From assembly GCA_019410445.1 (NCBI GenBank), contig DXSO01000012.1, positions 1-20,046 of the forward strand: a stretch of 20,046 nucleotides of DNA. The letters are read 5' to 3'. Position numbers and translations under genes: made by a program. The notes beneath the pieces are model-generated. The model did not search any database, was not told where the DNA came from, and saw only the letters and a program-made list of their open reading frames with translations. Of this stretch, positions 8,254 to 14,279 are shown in pieces. Origin of the DNA: Sutterella sp. GTDB taxonomy: Bacteria; Pseudomonadota; Gammaproteobacteria; Burkholderiales; Burkholderiaceae_F. Position 1 is the first letter of the stretch. Every line of letters begins with the position of its first letter.

Positions 8254-8581
8254 ACCTACCTCCTTGGAGTTTGCCGGGAGCGTAAGAACAGGCCACAAGC
8301 ACATCAGCGCAAAGCGCCACGACACCGCCGAGCAATCCGAGCACATCTTTGGACGGCGTTCCCGAGTCATCGGCGCTCATGTCGGCTAGTGCCTCTGCCA
8401 CTTGATTGAGCGTTGCAACTACCTCGGTGTCTATTTGATCTTGTCGTTTATGCTGTGCACTCTGCAAGTTCTTCAGCATTGACGCGAGGCTGAAGGTCTC
8501 GGCGTGAGAGGGAGCAACAAAATCAGCCTGCAAGTGGCGATAAGTCCGAGCAAAAATCTCTGCGTTCTTTCTGTTCGTCAT
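8240..8581 (-). CDS. Unknown protein, second gene of the replication operon (113 aa)
   Basis: Not recognised. A good site, GGGAGGAG, lies six bases before the ATG, and the preceding gene stops three bases upstream, so the genes are coupled; the 3' end overlaps the Toprim gene start. The N-terminal half is polar (MTNRKNAEIFARTYRHLQADF). The middle is a predicted helix (RQDQIDTEVVATLNQVAEALADM). A short hydrophobic stretch, VLGLLGGVVALCADVLVAC (~79-97), could be a membrane segment or a buried helix. In P4 the genes between the immunity RNA and the alpha gene are kil and eta; this gene is in the corresponding position, but no sequence similarity is claimed. Confidence 0.78.
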   Translation of the reverse strand: MTNRKNAEIFARTYRHLQADFVAPSHAETFSLASMLKNLQSAQHKRQDQIDTEVVATLNQVAEALADMSADDSGTPSKDVLGLLGGVVALCADVLVACSYAPGKLQGGRYEDE

Positions 8582-8584
8582 GGC

Positions 8585-8881
8585 TCACTCCTCCCGTGCG
8601 TTTTCGTTAATCACAGCGGCCACAGCATCAAGTAAAACAATCGTTTGCTCTAGTTGCTTTTGGCTGGTCTCATGACTGAAAAGGAGGTTGGGGCACAGCG
8701 CGACTTGACGTTCTTTCATGCGCTCCGTTGCAAAGCGCAAATCAGAAACTAGCGACAAGATGCGCGCGCACAACTCTTCGGAAACAGGCTCACGCAATGC
8801 GGATTGCACCTGCTCTTTCGTGAAAGGCTTTGAGAAAAGGGAGGTTGCAGTAGATACACTGCGGGTATGGATAGCACTCAT
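8585..8881 (-). CDS. Unknown small protein under antisense-RNA control (98 aa)
   Basis: Not recognised by sequence. The ATG at 8881 is preceded by TCGAAAGGAG, a strong ribosome binding site seven bases away. The frame is open another 85 codons upstream, but that stretch runs through the antisense-RNA leader and has the character of chance coding. The protein is largely helical, with a heptad-like segment QKQLEQTIVLLDAVAAVINENAREE at the end. It is the first gene after the C4-type RNA and its binding site is one of the predicted antisense targets. In P1 and P4 the gene in this place (icd, kil) is a cell-division inhibitor; that function is only a guess here. Confidence 0.78.
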   Translation of the reverse strand: MSAIHTRSVSTATSLFSKPFTKEQVQSALREPVSEELCARILSLVSDLRFATERMKERQVALCPNLLFSHETSQKQLEQTIVLLDAVAAVINENAREE

Positions 8882-8890
8882 GGCTAGGCT

Positions 8891-8928
8891 CCTTTCGATA
8901 GGTTTTGAGAGCCAATCACCCCCGCCAA
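8891..8928 (-). promoter_or_regulatory. Antisense target overlapping the ribosome binding site of the 98-aa gene
   Basis: On the minus strand TTGGCGG (8928-8922) and TCGAAAGG (8898-8891) are complementary to CCGCCAA and CCTTTCGA of the C4-type RNA. TCGAAAGG contains the Shine-Dalgarno, so pairing would block translation of the first replication-operon gene. CCGCCAA of the antisense RNA (8957-8951) could also pair in cis with TTGGCGG here, an alternative fold to the outer C4 stem. Confidence 0.7.
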
Positions 8929-8938
8929 GAGGTGAGCG

Positions 8939-9003
8939 GCACCGCGCGGGTTGGCGGACTGCTCGAAAGGAAACAGCAACCCCGAAGGGTTCCCACGCGG
9001 TGC
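8939..9003 (-). ncRNA. C4-type antisense RNA (P1 c4 / P4 CI-like immunity RNA)
   Basis: Transcribed leftward, the segment folds with an outer stem GCACCGCG (9003-8996) / CGCGGTGC (8946-8939). Inside are a UUCG-capped hairpin, AACCC-TTCG-GGGTT (8991-8978), and a weak stem-loop exposing CCTTTCGAG (8970-8962), then an unpaired CCGCCAA (8957-8951). The last two segments are complementary to paired TTGGCGG and TCGAAAGG blocks upstream (9113-9091) and downstream (8928-8891). Phage P1 c4 and P4 CI RNAs work this way: two short complementary segments pair with sites around the ribosome binding site of the downstream gene and cause premature termination. It is probably processed from the leader that starts near 9139. 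Confidence 0.8.
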
Positions 9004-9041
9004 GCCCGTACAGAAAGCGGACGCAATAACGCCATGAGTCG

Positions 9042-9089
9042 GAACAATCGACCAAAGAAAAACGCCACGTAATAGCGCGGCGATTGTTC
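9042..9089 (-). other. Leader hairpin between upstream target and C4-type RNA
   Basis: GAACAATCG (minus 9089-9081 as read) and CGATTGTTC (9050-9042) form a perfect 9-bp stem with a 30-base loop. It separates the upstream target from the antisense RNA and could be a processing site or a folding insulator. No T run follows, so it is not called a terminator. Confidence 0.5.
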
Positions 9090-9090
9090 G

Positions 9091-9113
9091 CCTTTCGAGT
9101 GTCAGGCCGCCAA
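9091..9113 (-). promoter_or_regulatory. Upstream antisense target (a/b pair) in the immunity leader
   Basis: On the minus strand TTGGCGG (9113-9107) and CTCGAAAGG (9099-9091), seven bases apart, are perfect complements of CCGCCAA and CCTTTCGAG in the C4-type RNA. Duplicated target sets before and after the antisense RNA are characteristic of P1 c4 and P4 CI regions. Confidence 0.7.
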
Positions 9114-9145
9114 GCCCGAGCCTTGCGATTGAACAAGGCCTCGTC

Positions 9146-9175
9146 ATCATAGCCCGATCAAGCCTGCCAGTGCAA
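9146..9175 (-). promoter_or_regulatory. Sigma70-like promoter of the immunity leader and replication operon
   Basis: TTGCAC (9175-9170), an 18-base spacer and TATGAT (9151-9146) on the minus strand give a good match to the consensus. The predicted start near 9139 is followed at once by a GCCTTG/CAAGGC hairpin (about 9139-9120) and the upstream antisense target. The stretch 9176-9350 holds no gene that can be supported. Confidence 0.65.
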
Positions 9176-9350
9176 GCCTTACAATTCGCTTTGAGGCCGT
9201 TGGAGCCGTCTGCACCTTCCACCTCTCGCCAAAGATTCAGGAAAGCGCCGACGCATACGGCCTTTTGTTTTTTCAGTTTCATGGCTCTTCACCAACTAGA
9301 AAAGCTTTATCTCAACCGAACTGGCGTTCGGCTTGATACTTTCGTCGTCT

Positions 9351-9926
9351 TTATAGGGTATCCGTCAACCGATCCCACTCACGGCCATTTTGTGCTTTGA
9401 AAACTTTCTCAAACCGATGGTCAAATTCCCATAAATTTTTAGGCTTGAATTTGGCCTTCATCTCTTCCATCTTTTTAATTTCCGCGTCAATTTCATCTGA
9501 AATCTCTTTATTTGCTCGATAAATTTCAGATTCCGCTAGCTTGATCTTTTTATAGGCCTCCGTAACTTTCTCATAGAGCTTGATCGAGCCTACCGCTACT
9601 TTGGGGTCACATAGCGCTTGCAATCGTTCTTTTTTTGCAATTTTTTCATCAAGCTCATTAACTCGACTCTCTGCCTCTGCCGCTTTTTCACCGTCACCAG
9701 TTGCCTGATATTCTGTTATCTGCAACAAACACTTTTCTCGTGCAACCTTCAAGCTTTCCAGTTCTTTTGCAATCTGCGCAAACTTCTCGGATAGATTTTC
9801 TTTTCTCTTTGCCAAATCAAGCAGGTATTCGTCGCAAGCTTTAATACATTCCTTCTTGATTAAATCGAACTTTTCGCTTTCATTTTCAATTCGTTTGAAG
9901 AGTTCGGTCACATTTGATTTTTCCAC
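9351..9926 (-). CDS. Coiled-coil protein, unknown, AT-rich (191 aa)
   Basis: No family recognised. Nearly the whole protein is charged helix with long coiled-coil runs rich in K and E (KRKENLSEKFAQIAKELESL; ESRVNELDEKIAKKERLQAL; a third run of similar type near the end, ~130-165). No signal peptide, membrane segment or catalytic motif is seen. The GTG at 9926 is chosen because AAGGAG lies eight bases upstream; the frame is open 21 codons further to an ATG at 9989, which would overlap the AlpA gene and lacks a good site. Codon use is plainly more A/T-rich than in the genes on either side, suggesting separate acquisition. It sits between the regulator and the immunity leader, a place where satellites often carry accessory cargo. 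Confidence 0.75.
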   Translation of the reverse strand: MEKSNVTELFKRIENESEKFDLIKKECIKACDEYLLDLAKRKENLSEKFAQIAKELESLKVAREKCLLQITEYQATGDGEKAAEAESRVNELDEKIAKKERLQALCDPKVAVGSIKLYEKVTEAYKKIKLAESEIYRANKEISDEIDAEIKKMEEMKAKFKPKNLWEFDHRFEKVFKAQNGREWDRLTDTL

Positions 9927-9963
9927 TTTTACAACTCCTTCCCAGTTATTTTTGTTTTCCTTC

Positions 9964-10212
9964 TTACTCAACCGCAATCGCATCTTCACCTAGTCCGGCA
10001 CTTGCGCGCTTGCCTTCAGCCCAAGCAATCACCTCGGAGAGTCGGTAACGAATACAGCGTCCTCCAAGATCAACAGGCTGGGGGAAGTCATGTTCTTTGA
10101 TAATCTCGCCCGCCTTGGTGCGGCCAATACCAAGCACACCGCAAACGCTCAAAAGCGAACCTGCTTTGATGATGGGAATAAAGCAATCTTGAGGCTGATT
10201 ATTTGCCGTCAT
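9964..10212 (-). CDS. AlpA-like transcriptional regulator / excisionase
   Basis: An 82-residue winged-helix protein of the AlpA/MerR-like HTH family. It has the typical pattern: a start residue group (GSLLSVCGVLGIGRTKAGEII) forming the helix-turn-helix at about 18-38, then HDFPQPVDLGGRCIRYRLSEVIAWAEGKR, the conserved wing and final helix with FP.PV.LG.R..R....EV..W. AlpA-type proteins activate integrase or replication operons in P4-like and related satellites and can help excision. GGAGG lies seven bases before the ATG. It is followed by the coiled-coil gene after about 37 bases and probably shares a transcript with it. Confidence 0.88.
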   Translation of the reverse strand: MTANNQPQDCFIPIIKAGSLLSVCGVLGIGRTKAGEIIKEHDFPQPVDLGGRCIRYRLSEVIAWAEGKRASAGLGEDAIAVE

Positions 10213-10296
10213 GTATGTTCCTCCGTTATCACTGCCTAACGCGGAATTGCGTCGGCTTTCGGCAGGAATCTTTCACGATTTGCACGCTTGAAACAA

Positions 10297-10332
10297 CGGT
10301 TTTTTCCTGCTTAAAAAAACCTTTTTTGAAGC
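10297..10332. other. Overlapping A/T-rich hairpins upstream of the AlpA gene
   Basis: GGTTTTTT (10297-10304) can pair with AAAAAACC just downstream, and GCTT-AAAAAA with TTTTTT-GAAGC overlaps it (about 10309-10332). The two folds exclude each other. They lie just before the region where an AlpA promoter should be; they may belong to the nearby terminator or mark a switch. Confidence 0.35.
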
Positions 10333-10333
10333 A

Positions 10334-10403
10334 ACAAAAAAGCCCCCTTTTCAAAGGAGACTTCACCAAAACGCCCGTAAATCAAGGCAACAAAAAAGGG
10401 GGC
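10334..10403 (-). terminator. Terminator after the 165-aa gene, with long loop
   Basis: On the minus strand GCCCCCTTTT (10403-10394) pairs with AAAAGGGGGC (10351-10342), followed by six T (10341-10336). The loop is 42 bases, longer than usual. It lies after the two-gene unit of the SSB-tailed protein and the 165-aa protein, and separates it from AlpA. Confidence 0.65.
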
Positions 10404-10436
10404 ATTTCACTACCCCCGGCATCAAACTGCCCAAAA

Positions 10437-10934
10437 TTATTTTTGTCCGCTCCCCTTCACATTGCCTGTCACGTACCTCACAAAGACGCGCAAATCGTCT
10501 TTCGCTACTCCCCCATCTCGCGCGGTTCCCCAGCCATCTTTTTTTGCTCGGTGATTCAGGCAAGATTCCAAAGCATCATCATCCCGTTTCTGCTGATTGC
10601 CGTTCGGTATGTTGTGCCACTTAGCCGCCGCAACAAGGATTGATTTAATGGGAGCGCTATGCACGCACATCCTACGCACGTCCGCCACGGTCAAGCCGTC
10701 AACAATAATTTCCTCTCCTCGCGCCTCTTTTGCAGACTGTGACACTATCAGCGAATCTTCCGCGTCCTTCTCCTCGGCAATCGGATCGGGCAATCCAAGG
10801 CGTGCACACAGTTTCTTATACGCCTCTACGGGAAATCTCAAATTTTTGAATTTTTCTAGCCCAGCTTCTTTGTCAATATGCCCACCAAAGTAACGATCAG
10901 CGCAATATCCTTCAAGCGTGTAAATAACCCTCAT
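10437..10934 (-). CDS. Unknown protein (165 aa) in operon with the SSB-tailed protein
   Basis: Not recognised. The ATG at 10934 is preceded by AAGGGG at five to six bases; a GTG two codons earlier (10940) is also possible. The preceding gene stops only a few bases upstream, so they form one operon. The protein starts MRVIYTLEGYCADRYFGGHI, then an acidic linker (PIAEEKDAEDSL) and a second part with GLTVADVRRMC (possible helix-turn-helix-like helices) and a C-terminal basic stretch (NHRAKKDGWGTARDGGVAKDD). There is no signal peptide, zinc cluster or nucleotide-binding loop. A minus-strand terminator follows within 40 bases. Confidence 0.72.
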   Translation of the reverse strand: MRVIYTLEGYCADRYFGGHIDKEAGLEKFKNLRFPVEAYKKLCARLGLPDPIAEEKDAEDSLIVSQSAKEARGEEIIVDGLTVADVRRMCVHSAPIKSILVAAAKWHNIPNGNQQKRDDDALESCLNHRAKKDGWGTARDGGVAKDDLRVFVRYVTGNVKGSGQK

Positions 10935-10943
10935 TTTCACCCC

Positions 10944-11192
10944 TTAAAACGGTATGTCATCACCTTCTTCTTCGGCATCTAGCCAATCAACAATCAGCCT
11001 CAAGTGTGGTGTTACTTTGCTCCAGTAAAACTCTTCCTGTACAGGATCACCAAGATCTAACTTCGTTTTATCCACATTGGCCATCAATTCTGCAAACTCT
11101 AAAATCGTGTATGTTCTACGACTTTTGATTGCAAGCCACTCCTTGCCGCGTCGGTCAAAGGTTGCATACTCAGAGCCATTTTCATCACTCAT
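10944..11192 (-). CDS. Small acidic protein with an SSB-like C-terminal tip (82 aa)
   Basis: No family is recognised, but the protein ends ...EEEGDDIPF. The last residues DDIPF with acidic residues before them match the C-terminal tip of bacterial single-stranded DNA-binding protein (E. coli SSB ends DFDDDIPF), which docks many replication and repair proteins. The rest (FDRRGKEWLAIKSRRTYTILEFAELMANVD) has no visible OB-fold pattern and is short for a full SSB. The ATG at 11192 is chosen with only a weak G-rich site ahead; a GTG at 11270 would add a hydrophobic N-terminus and lacks any site. It may recruit or divert host SSB partners to the element. It is co-transcribed with the 165-aa gene. 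Confidence 0.65.
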   Translation of the reverse strand: MSDENGSEYATFDRRGKEWLAIKSRRTYTILEFAELMANVDKTKLDLGDPVQEEFYWSKVTPHLRLIVDWLDAEEEGDDIPF

Positions 11193-11359
11193 ATCCGCCC
11201 CAGCCGCCCCCAATAGAAAGATAGGACGGCGCACTGCAAGCGCTGACACTGGGGCGATTAGTGCCAGCACTGCGCGGCGGTTAATTACTCCGCCGTTGTG
11301 CGCCTTCCCACAATTTTCTAGGGTTTACGCAATGTACGCAAGTCATCGTTAGGACGCGT

Positions 11360-11368
11360 TTATCCACA
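11360..11368 (+). promoter_or_regulatory. Consensus DnaA box
   Basis: TTATCCACA is a perfect match to the DnaA box. One 9-mer can arise by chance, but variants TTGTCCATA (11579) and TTGTCCACA (11589) lie 220 bases away in the same orientation. Confidence 0.45.
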
Positions 11369-11578
11369 GCAAACAACGCAATCAAGTCGCTCAATTTGTA
11401 TGAATCCGCGAAAAAAACTCTCACTTTTAGACAAGTCTTGACGCTATCCAAGCCAACACAAGAAACCTTCACAAATCCCACACGAATCAAGGAAAAAACG
11501 CTTTCAGCCCCGCAAAAAAGATTGCTGTAGGAGGTTCAATTCAGAGAAACCTTCTTGTGAGAATTTGGCAACCCCATC

Positions 11579-11597
11579 TTGTCCATATTTGTCCACA
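11579..11597 (+). promoter_or_regulatory. Tandem DnaA-box variants
   Basis: TTGTCCATA (11579-11587) and TTGTCCACA (11589-11597) are spaced ten bases apart, one helical turn. Each differs from the DnaA consensus TTATCCACA at one or two positions. Confidence 0.4.
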
Positions 11598-12327
11598 TTA
11601 AGATGCTTTTTCTCGCGCACGCGCGCGCGGAACGGCCAAGAAATTCAAAGCCGATCATGCCGTCTGTCACCAGTGTTGTGGCTATTTGTGGCCACCTGCT
11701 GGCCACCCTTACCCTACTACGTAGGGTACTTTTGATTTTCCGCTGGACTGGCCACCCTTTGGCACCCTACAGCTATACGAAAAATGGGCTGACAACGACC
11801 CGCGCGGCTTACGAGTCCGCCACAGTACCTGCAACCTAATCAAATCAACCTCAATGCCTCTCACGCGCGTACGCACACGCGCGCGGAAAGGTGCAAAAAG
11901 TCAAGGCAAAGTCCCCGCCATACGAGGAAACAGGGCGGAAACTTTGAAACTTTCTCGAATTGCACGCGCAAAAATTTGACTGTTTCCCGCGGTCTAGGCG
12001 TTGGTTTGAGACACTTTCAACCCGCCCCACCCCTGCTACCAATATCAGCCACAAAGCCCCGGCATTCTGTCCTTTTTTATGTCCTGTTCAAAAAGCTCAA
12101 AACCTCCCGCAGTGCAAGCTCCATACGCGCGAACAACATCAGGTTTTCTAAGGTTCTTGCACCACCAAGATCGAAACTCTCGACTCGTCACAGTGTGCTA
12201 CCAACCGACACCTCAATAGGCAAAAGCTAAGCTCAAAACTCTGCCGAACTAAAAAAACAGGAAGTGACGCCACCTTGTACAAAACAGCCAAAAAAGATTT
12301 AGAAGCCCGTCAAAAACAGCTCTATTC

Positions 12328-12347
12328 AACATAATTACAGTTATGTT
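12328..12347. promoter_or_regulatory. 20-bp operator-like inverted repeat
   Basis: AACATAA (12328-12334) and TTATGTT (12341-12347) are perfect inverted halves separated by six bases, giving centres about 13 bases apart, suited to a dimeric regulator. No T run follows, so it is not a terminator. No repressor gene for it is recognised in the element other than AlpA. Confidence 0.45.
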
Positions 12348-12587
12348 CACAGGCTTGCCGTAAAAAGTCGTTTCCTATCAATAGTTTACGCAAGCTATCG
12401 TAAAAACCCTAGGTTTATTGGAGATCTTCTCATTTCCGTGAGCATGGCAAAAATGAGCGAAAGCAGGGTTAACACCCATGAAATAAGAGCATCTTTTAAG
12501 AAATGAAAAACAAGAAGAAAGATAGGTATAGAGATATTGAAGAGATAAGAGATAAAGAAAAACTAACTACTACTTCTTCTACCTTCT

Positions 12588-12698
12588 AAAAATGCACCAC
12601 TTGCACCACCAATGCACCACCATTGGCACCACCTCAAAAACAGCCTGAAACCCTTATTCCTATTGACTTTCTTCAAAAATGCACCACTTGCACCACCA
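12588..12698. repeat. Right TGCACCA iteron cluster
   Basis: Six heptamers (TGCACCA at 12593, 12602, 12613, 12680, 12689 and GGCACCA at 12625) lie in two blocks. A 24-base exact direct repeat (12588-12611 and 12675-12698) has an 87-base period, the same period as in the left cluster, and the orientation is inverted relative to it. A purine-rich, A/T-rich stretch borders it on the left and an alternating CG tract (about 12714-12738) on the right. Confidence 0.75.
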
Positions 12699-12802
12699 TT
12701 TTTTCACTCTTTCACACGCGCGCGCACGCACGCGCGAAGCGTATTGACAACTCTTCAACCCCCAAAAAAAAGCGACTCCCGAAGGATGCCGCTCTCTGCT
12801 TT

Positions 12803-14140
12803 CTACTTGCCGCTCTTTATCTCGTACCAATCTTCGGGGCACTGGCTCAAACAGTATGCCGCCCAGCGCTCTGCCAAGTCTCTCCTCAACTCTAGCGCCT
12901 TGCCTCTGTCGTATGAATTCCCCAGCTTCTTATCCGCCACATGATGCAAAGCCTTCTCGATCACAGCGTTGGATTCTCCGCTATCGCTTGCCCATGTTTT
13001 GAACGTGGCGCGCGCCGTACCATGCTGAGTAATCACCTTGCCGCTTTCCGCATCCAAGAACGGCTTCTCGCCCCGTGCCTCTCGTTCGGCGTTAATCGTT
13101 TGGATGATTTTCCGAAACACACCATCAGACAATGGGGAGCCATACACTCCCTTAAAAAGCACATCACCGCTTCTAAGCCCCAGAGTCTCCAACCTGCCAA
13201 GGATGAGCATAGCCGCACGGCTTAGCGGTACCACGTGTGCCCCATTGCTAGGCACCTTCATTTTGTGCGCAGGAATTGTCCAGATTGCCGCCTCTCTATC
13301 TATGTCCGACCATAAGGCGTAATTGTTCGGCGTTTGATGCGACCTACAGATATTCGCCAAGCGTGAATTTGTCAGAATCGAGAAGAGCAAAGCCATTGCT
13401 CCAACCGTTCCGAAGCGTTTCGGATTCACCAACTCGGCAACGAATGCGGGCAAGTCTGCCACTGGACACATCGCAAAATGCGACCTGCCTCCCTCTCGAA
13501 TGATCGGCAAATATTCCCGAATTAAATCCTTGTCAGTAGGCAATCTCTTTTCTTGGTCAAGATACCCTTCGGTTAGGCTCCACCGAAAGAACATTCGCAA
13601 GCACTGAAGCACTTTCTCGACCGAGGCCGAACCCACACGCTCACTCGTATAGATGCACACGCCGCCCAAGTCTGCCGCCGTCACCTCATCAACAGGCTTG
13701 CCTCCAATGCATGGATACACGTACTTTTCTCCCCGTTGCATGGCGTGCCGATAATCATCTTGAGATTTCCAGCGACTGCGAGCGCGTTGCGCCTCAACCC
13801 ACTTCGGCCACAACTCGGCCACCGTATTGGATTTGTTCGCTTGGCTTGTTTCTTGAATCGTTTCAGCCGGAGGCACCTGCCCGCCATTGTCTCGGATTGA
13901 CTGCGCTCTTTCTCGCGCCTCCTTGAGACTCATCGAATAAACGCTCCCCATAGAAACAGGCTTTTCTTTGCCGCCGCTTCTAAGCCTCATCATCCATTGA
14001 GCATTGGTTGCGCTCACCCATACAACGCTAAGCCCCGCTACGCCACCAACGGAAAACGTGGTTTTCTTGCCTGATTGCTCCAAGTCTCGCAGTTTCTTGC
14101 GCAGTTCCTTATCTGTCATTGGCTGTATGCGTTTCGGCAC
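12803..14140 (-). CDS. int: P4-type tyrosine integrase
   Basis: Site-specific recombinase that integrates and excises the element at tRNA-Phe. The N-terminal ~90 residues match the arm-DNA-binding domain of P4-like integrases (GLSVVWVSATNAQWMMRLRS, then GSVYSMSLKEARERA). A core-binding domain (~105-200) follows, then the catalytic domain: R260 in TNSRLANICR, a lysine in AHKMK (~291-295), H373 and R377 in QHGTARATFKTWA, H400 in ALHHV and the nucleophile Y410 in NSYDRG. Length, 445 residues, is usual. The start is GTG 14140, supported by GGAGGT six bases upstream; ATG 14119 is an alternative without a site. The putative promoter overlaps the GGTATGGTT repeats, so integrase may repress itself. 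It is transcribed away from the tRNA. Confidence 0.95.
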   Translation of the reverse strand: MPKRIQPMTDKELRKKLRDLEQSGKKTTFSVGGVAGLSVVWVSATNAQWMMRLRSGGKEKPVSMGSVYSMSLKEARERAQSIRDNGGQVPPAETIQETSQANKSNTVAELWPKWVEAQRARSRWKSQDDYRHAMQRGEKYVYPCIGGKPVDEVTAADLGGVCIYTSERVGSASVEKVLQCLRMFFRWSLTEGYLDQEKRLPTDKDLIREYLPIIREGGRSHFAMCPVADLPAFVAELVNPKRFGTVGAMALLFSILTNSRLANICRSHQTPNNYALWSDIDREAAIWTIPAHKMKVPSNGAHVVPLSRAAMLILGRLETLGLRSGDVLFKGVYGSPLSDGVFRKIIQTINAEREARGEKPFLDAESGKVITQHGTARATFKTWASDSGESNAVIEKALHHVADKKLGNSYDRGKALELRRDLAERWAAYCLSQCPEDWYEIKSGK

Positions 14141-14159
14141 AGAGGCACCTCCGCTTTTT

Positions 14160-14225
14160 GGTATGGTTGTTTTTGGTATGGTTGCCCGATCAAACAGGCT
14201 CGACCATACCTAAAACCATACCAAA
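14160..14225. repeat. Right arm-type integrase sites
   Basis: GGTATGGTT occurs at 14160 and 14175, and in inverted orientation as GACCATACC at 14202 and AACCATACC at 14214. The last pair, with its 12-base period and flanks (14204-14225), is identical to 4764-4785 near the left end. The four sites sit between the integrase start and the core site, as arm sites usually do. Confidence 0.7.
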
Positions 14226-14279
14226 CAGCCGCGACTTGTTGCGATATTTGGCGATAGCTTACGGCATGAAAAAGGCAAC

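Larger units (their letters stand above)
11193..12587. other. Long non-coding control region of the element
   Basis: No convincing gene was found here; open frames are short, lack ribosome binding sites and overlap in conflicting frames. It contains a CGGCGG-N9-CCGCCG hairpin (11275-11295), AGTGC-CA-GCACT (11260-11271), DnaA-box-like sites (11360, 11579, 11589), three TGGCCACC copies (11689, 11700, 11749), the palindrome TACCCTAC-TAC-GTAGGGTA (11710-11728 with its spacer), alternating CG tracts (about 11613-11630 and 11861-11886), an AACATAA-N6-TTATGTT inverted repeat (12328-12347) and a TTTACG-N8-CGTAAA repeat (about 12385-12404). A purine-rich strand (12501-12560) leads into the right iteron cluster. 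This looks like origin and regulatory DNA. Confidence 0.6.

Noticed and set aside
8882..9136. 85-codon upstream extension of the 98-aa gene
   Set aside because: The strong ribosome binding site is at the internal ATG 8881, and the extension is read out of the antisense-RNA region.
8884..9282. 132-codon minus-strand frame through the leader (ends GAPRGNPSGLLF...GSQNLSKGA), similar in flavour to phage Ash/Icd-like annotations
   Set aside because: It spans the promoter and the antisense RNA, starts upstream of the predicted transcript start and has only a weak ribosome binding site. The conserved-looking peptide is better explained by the RNA structure and its targets. Still possible as a minor product.
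9316..9331. CCGAAC-TGGC-GTTCGG hairpin after the coiled-coil gene as a terminator
   Set aside because: There is no T run on either side; it may be a weak or Rho-dependent end, but it is not called.
11281..11490. 69-codon minus-strand frame
   Set aside because: It needs a TTG start, has no ribosome binding site and covers the DnaA box and a palindrome; no domain is recognisable.
11579..12230. Several 60-90 codon frames in both directions in the control region
   Set aside because: They overlap in conflicting frames, lack ribosome binding sites and have no domain character.
12503..12589. 28-codon plus-strand frame MKNKKKDRYRDIEEIRDKEK... just before the right iterons
   Set aside because: It has no ribosome binding site, and the lysine-rich composition follows from a purine-rich DNA strand.
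12612..12944. Plus-strand frames of 90-110 codons over the right iterons and integrase 3' end
   Set aside because: They run antisense to the integrase gene and through the iteron repeats, so they are shadows.
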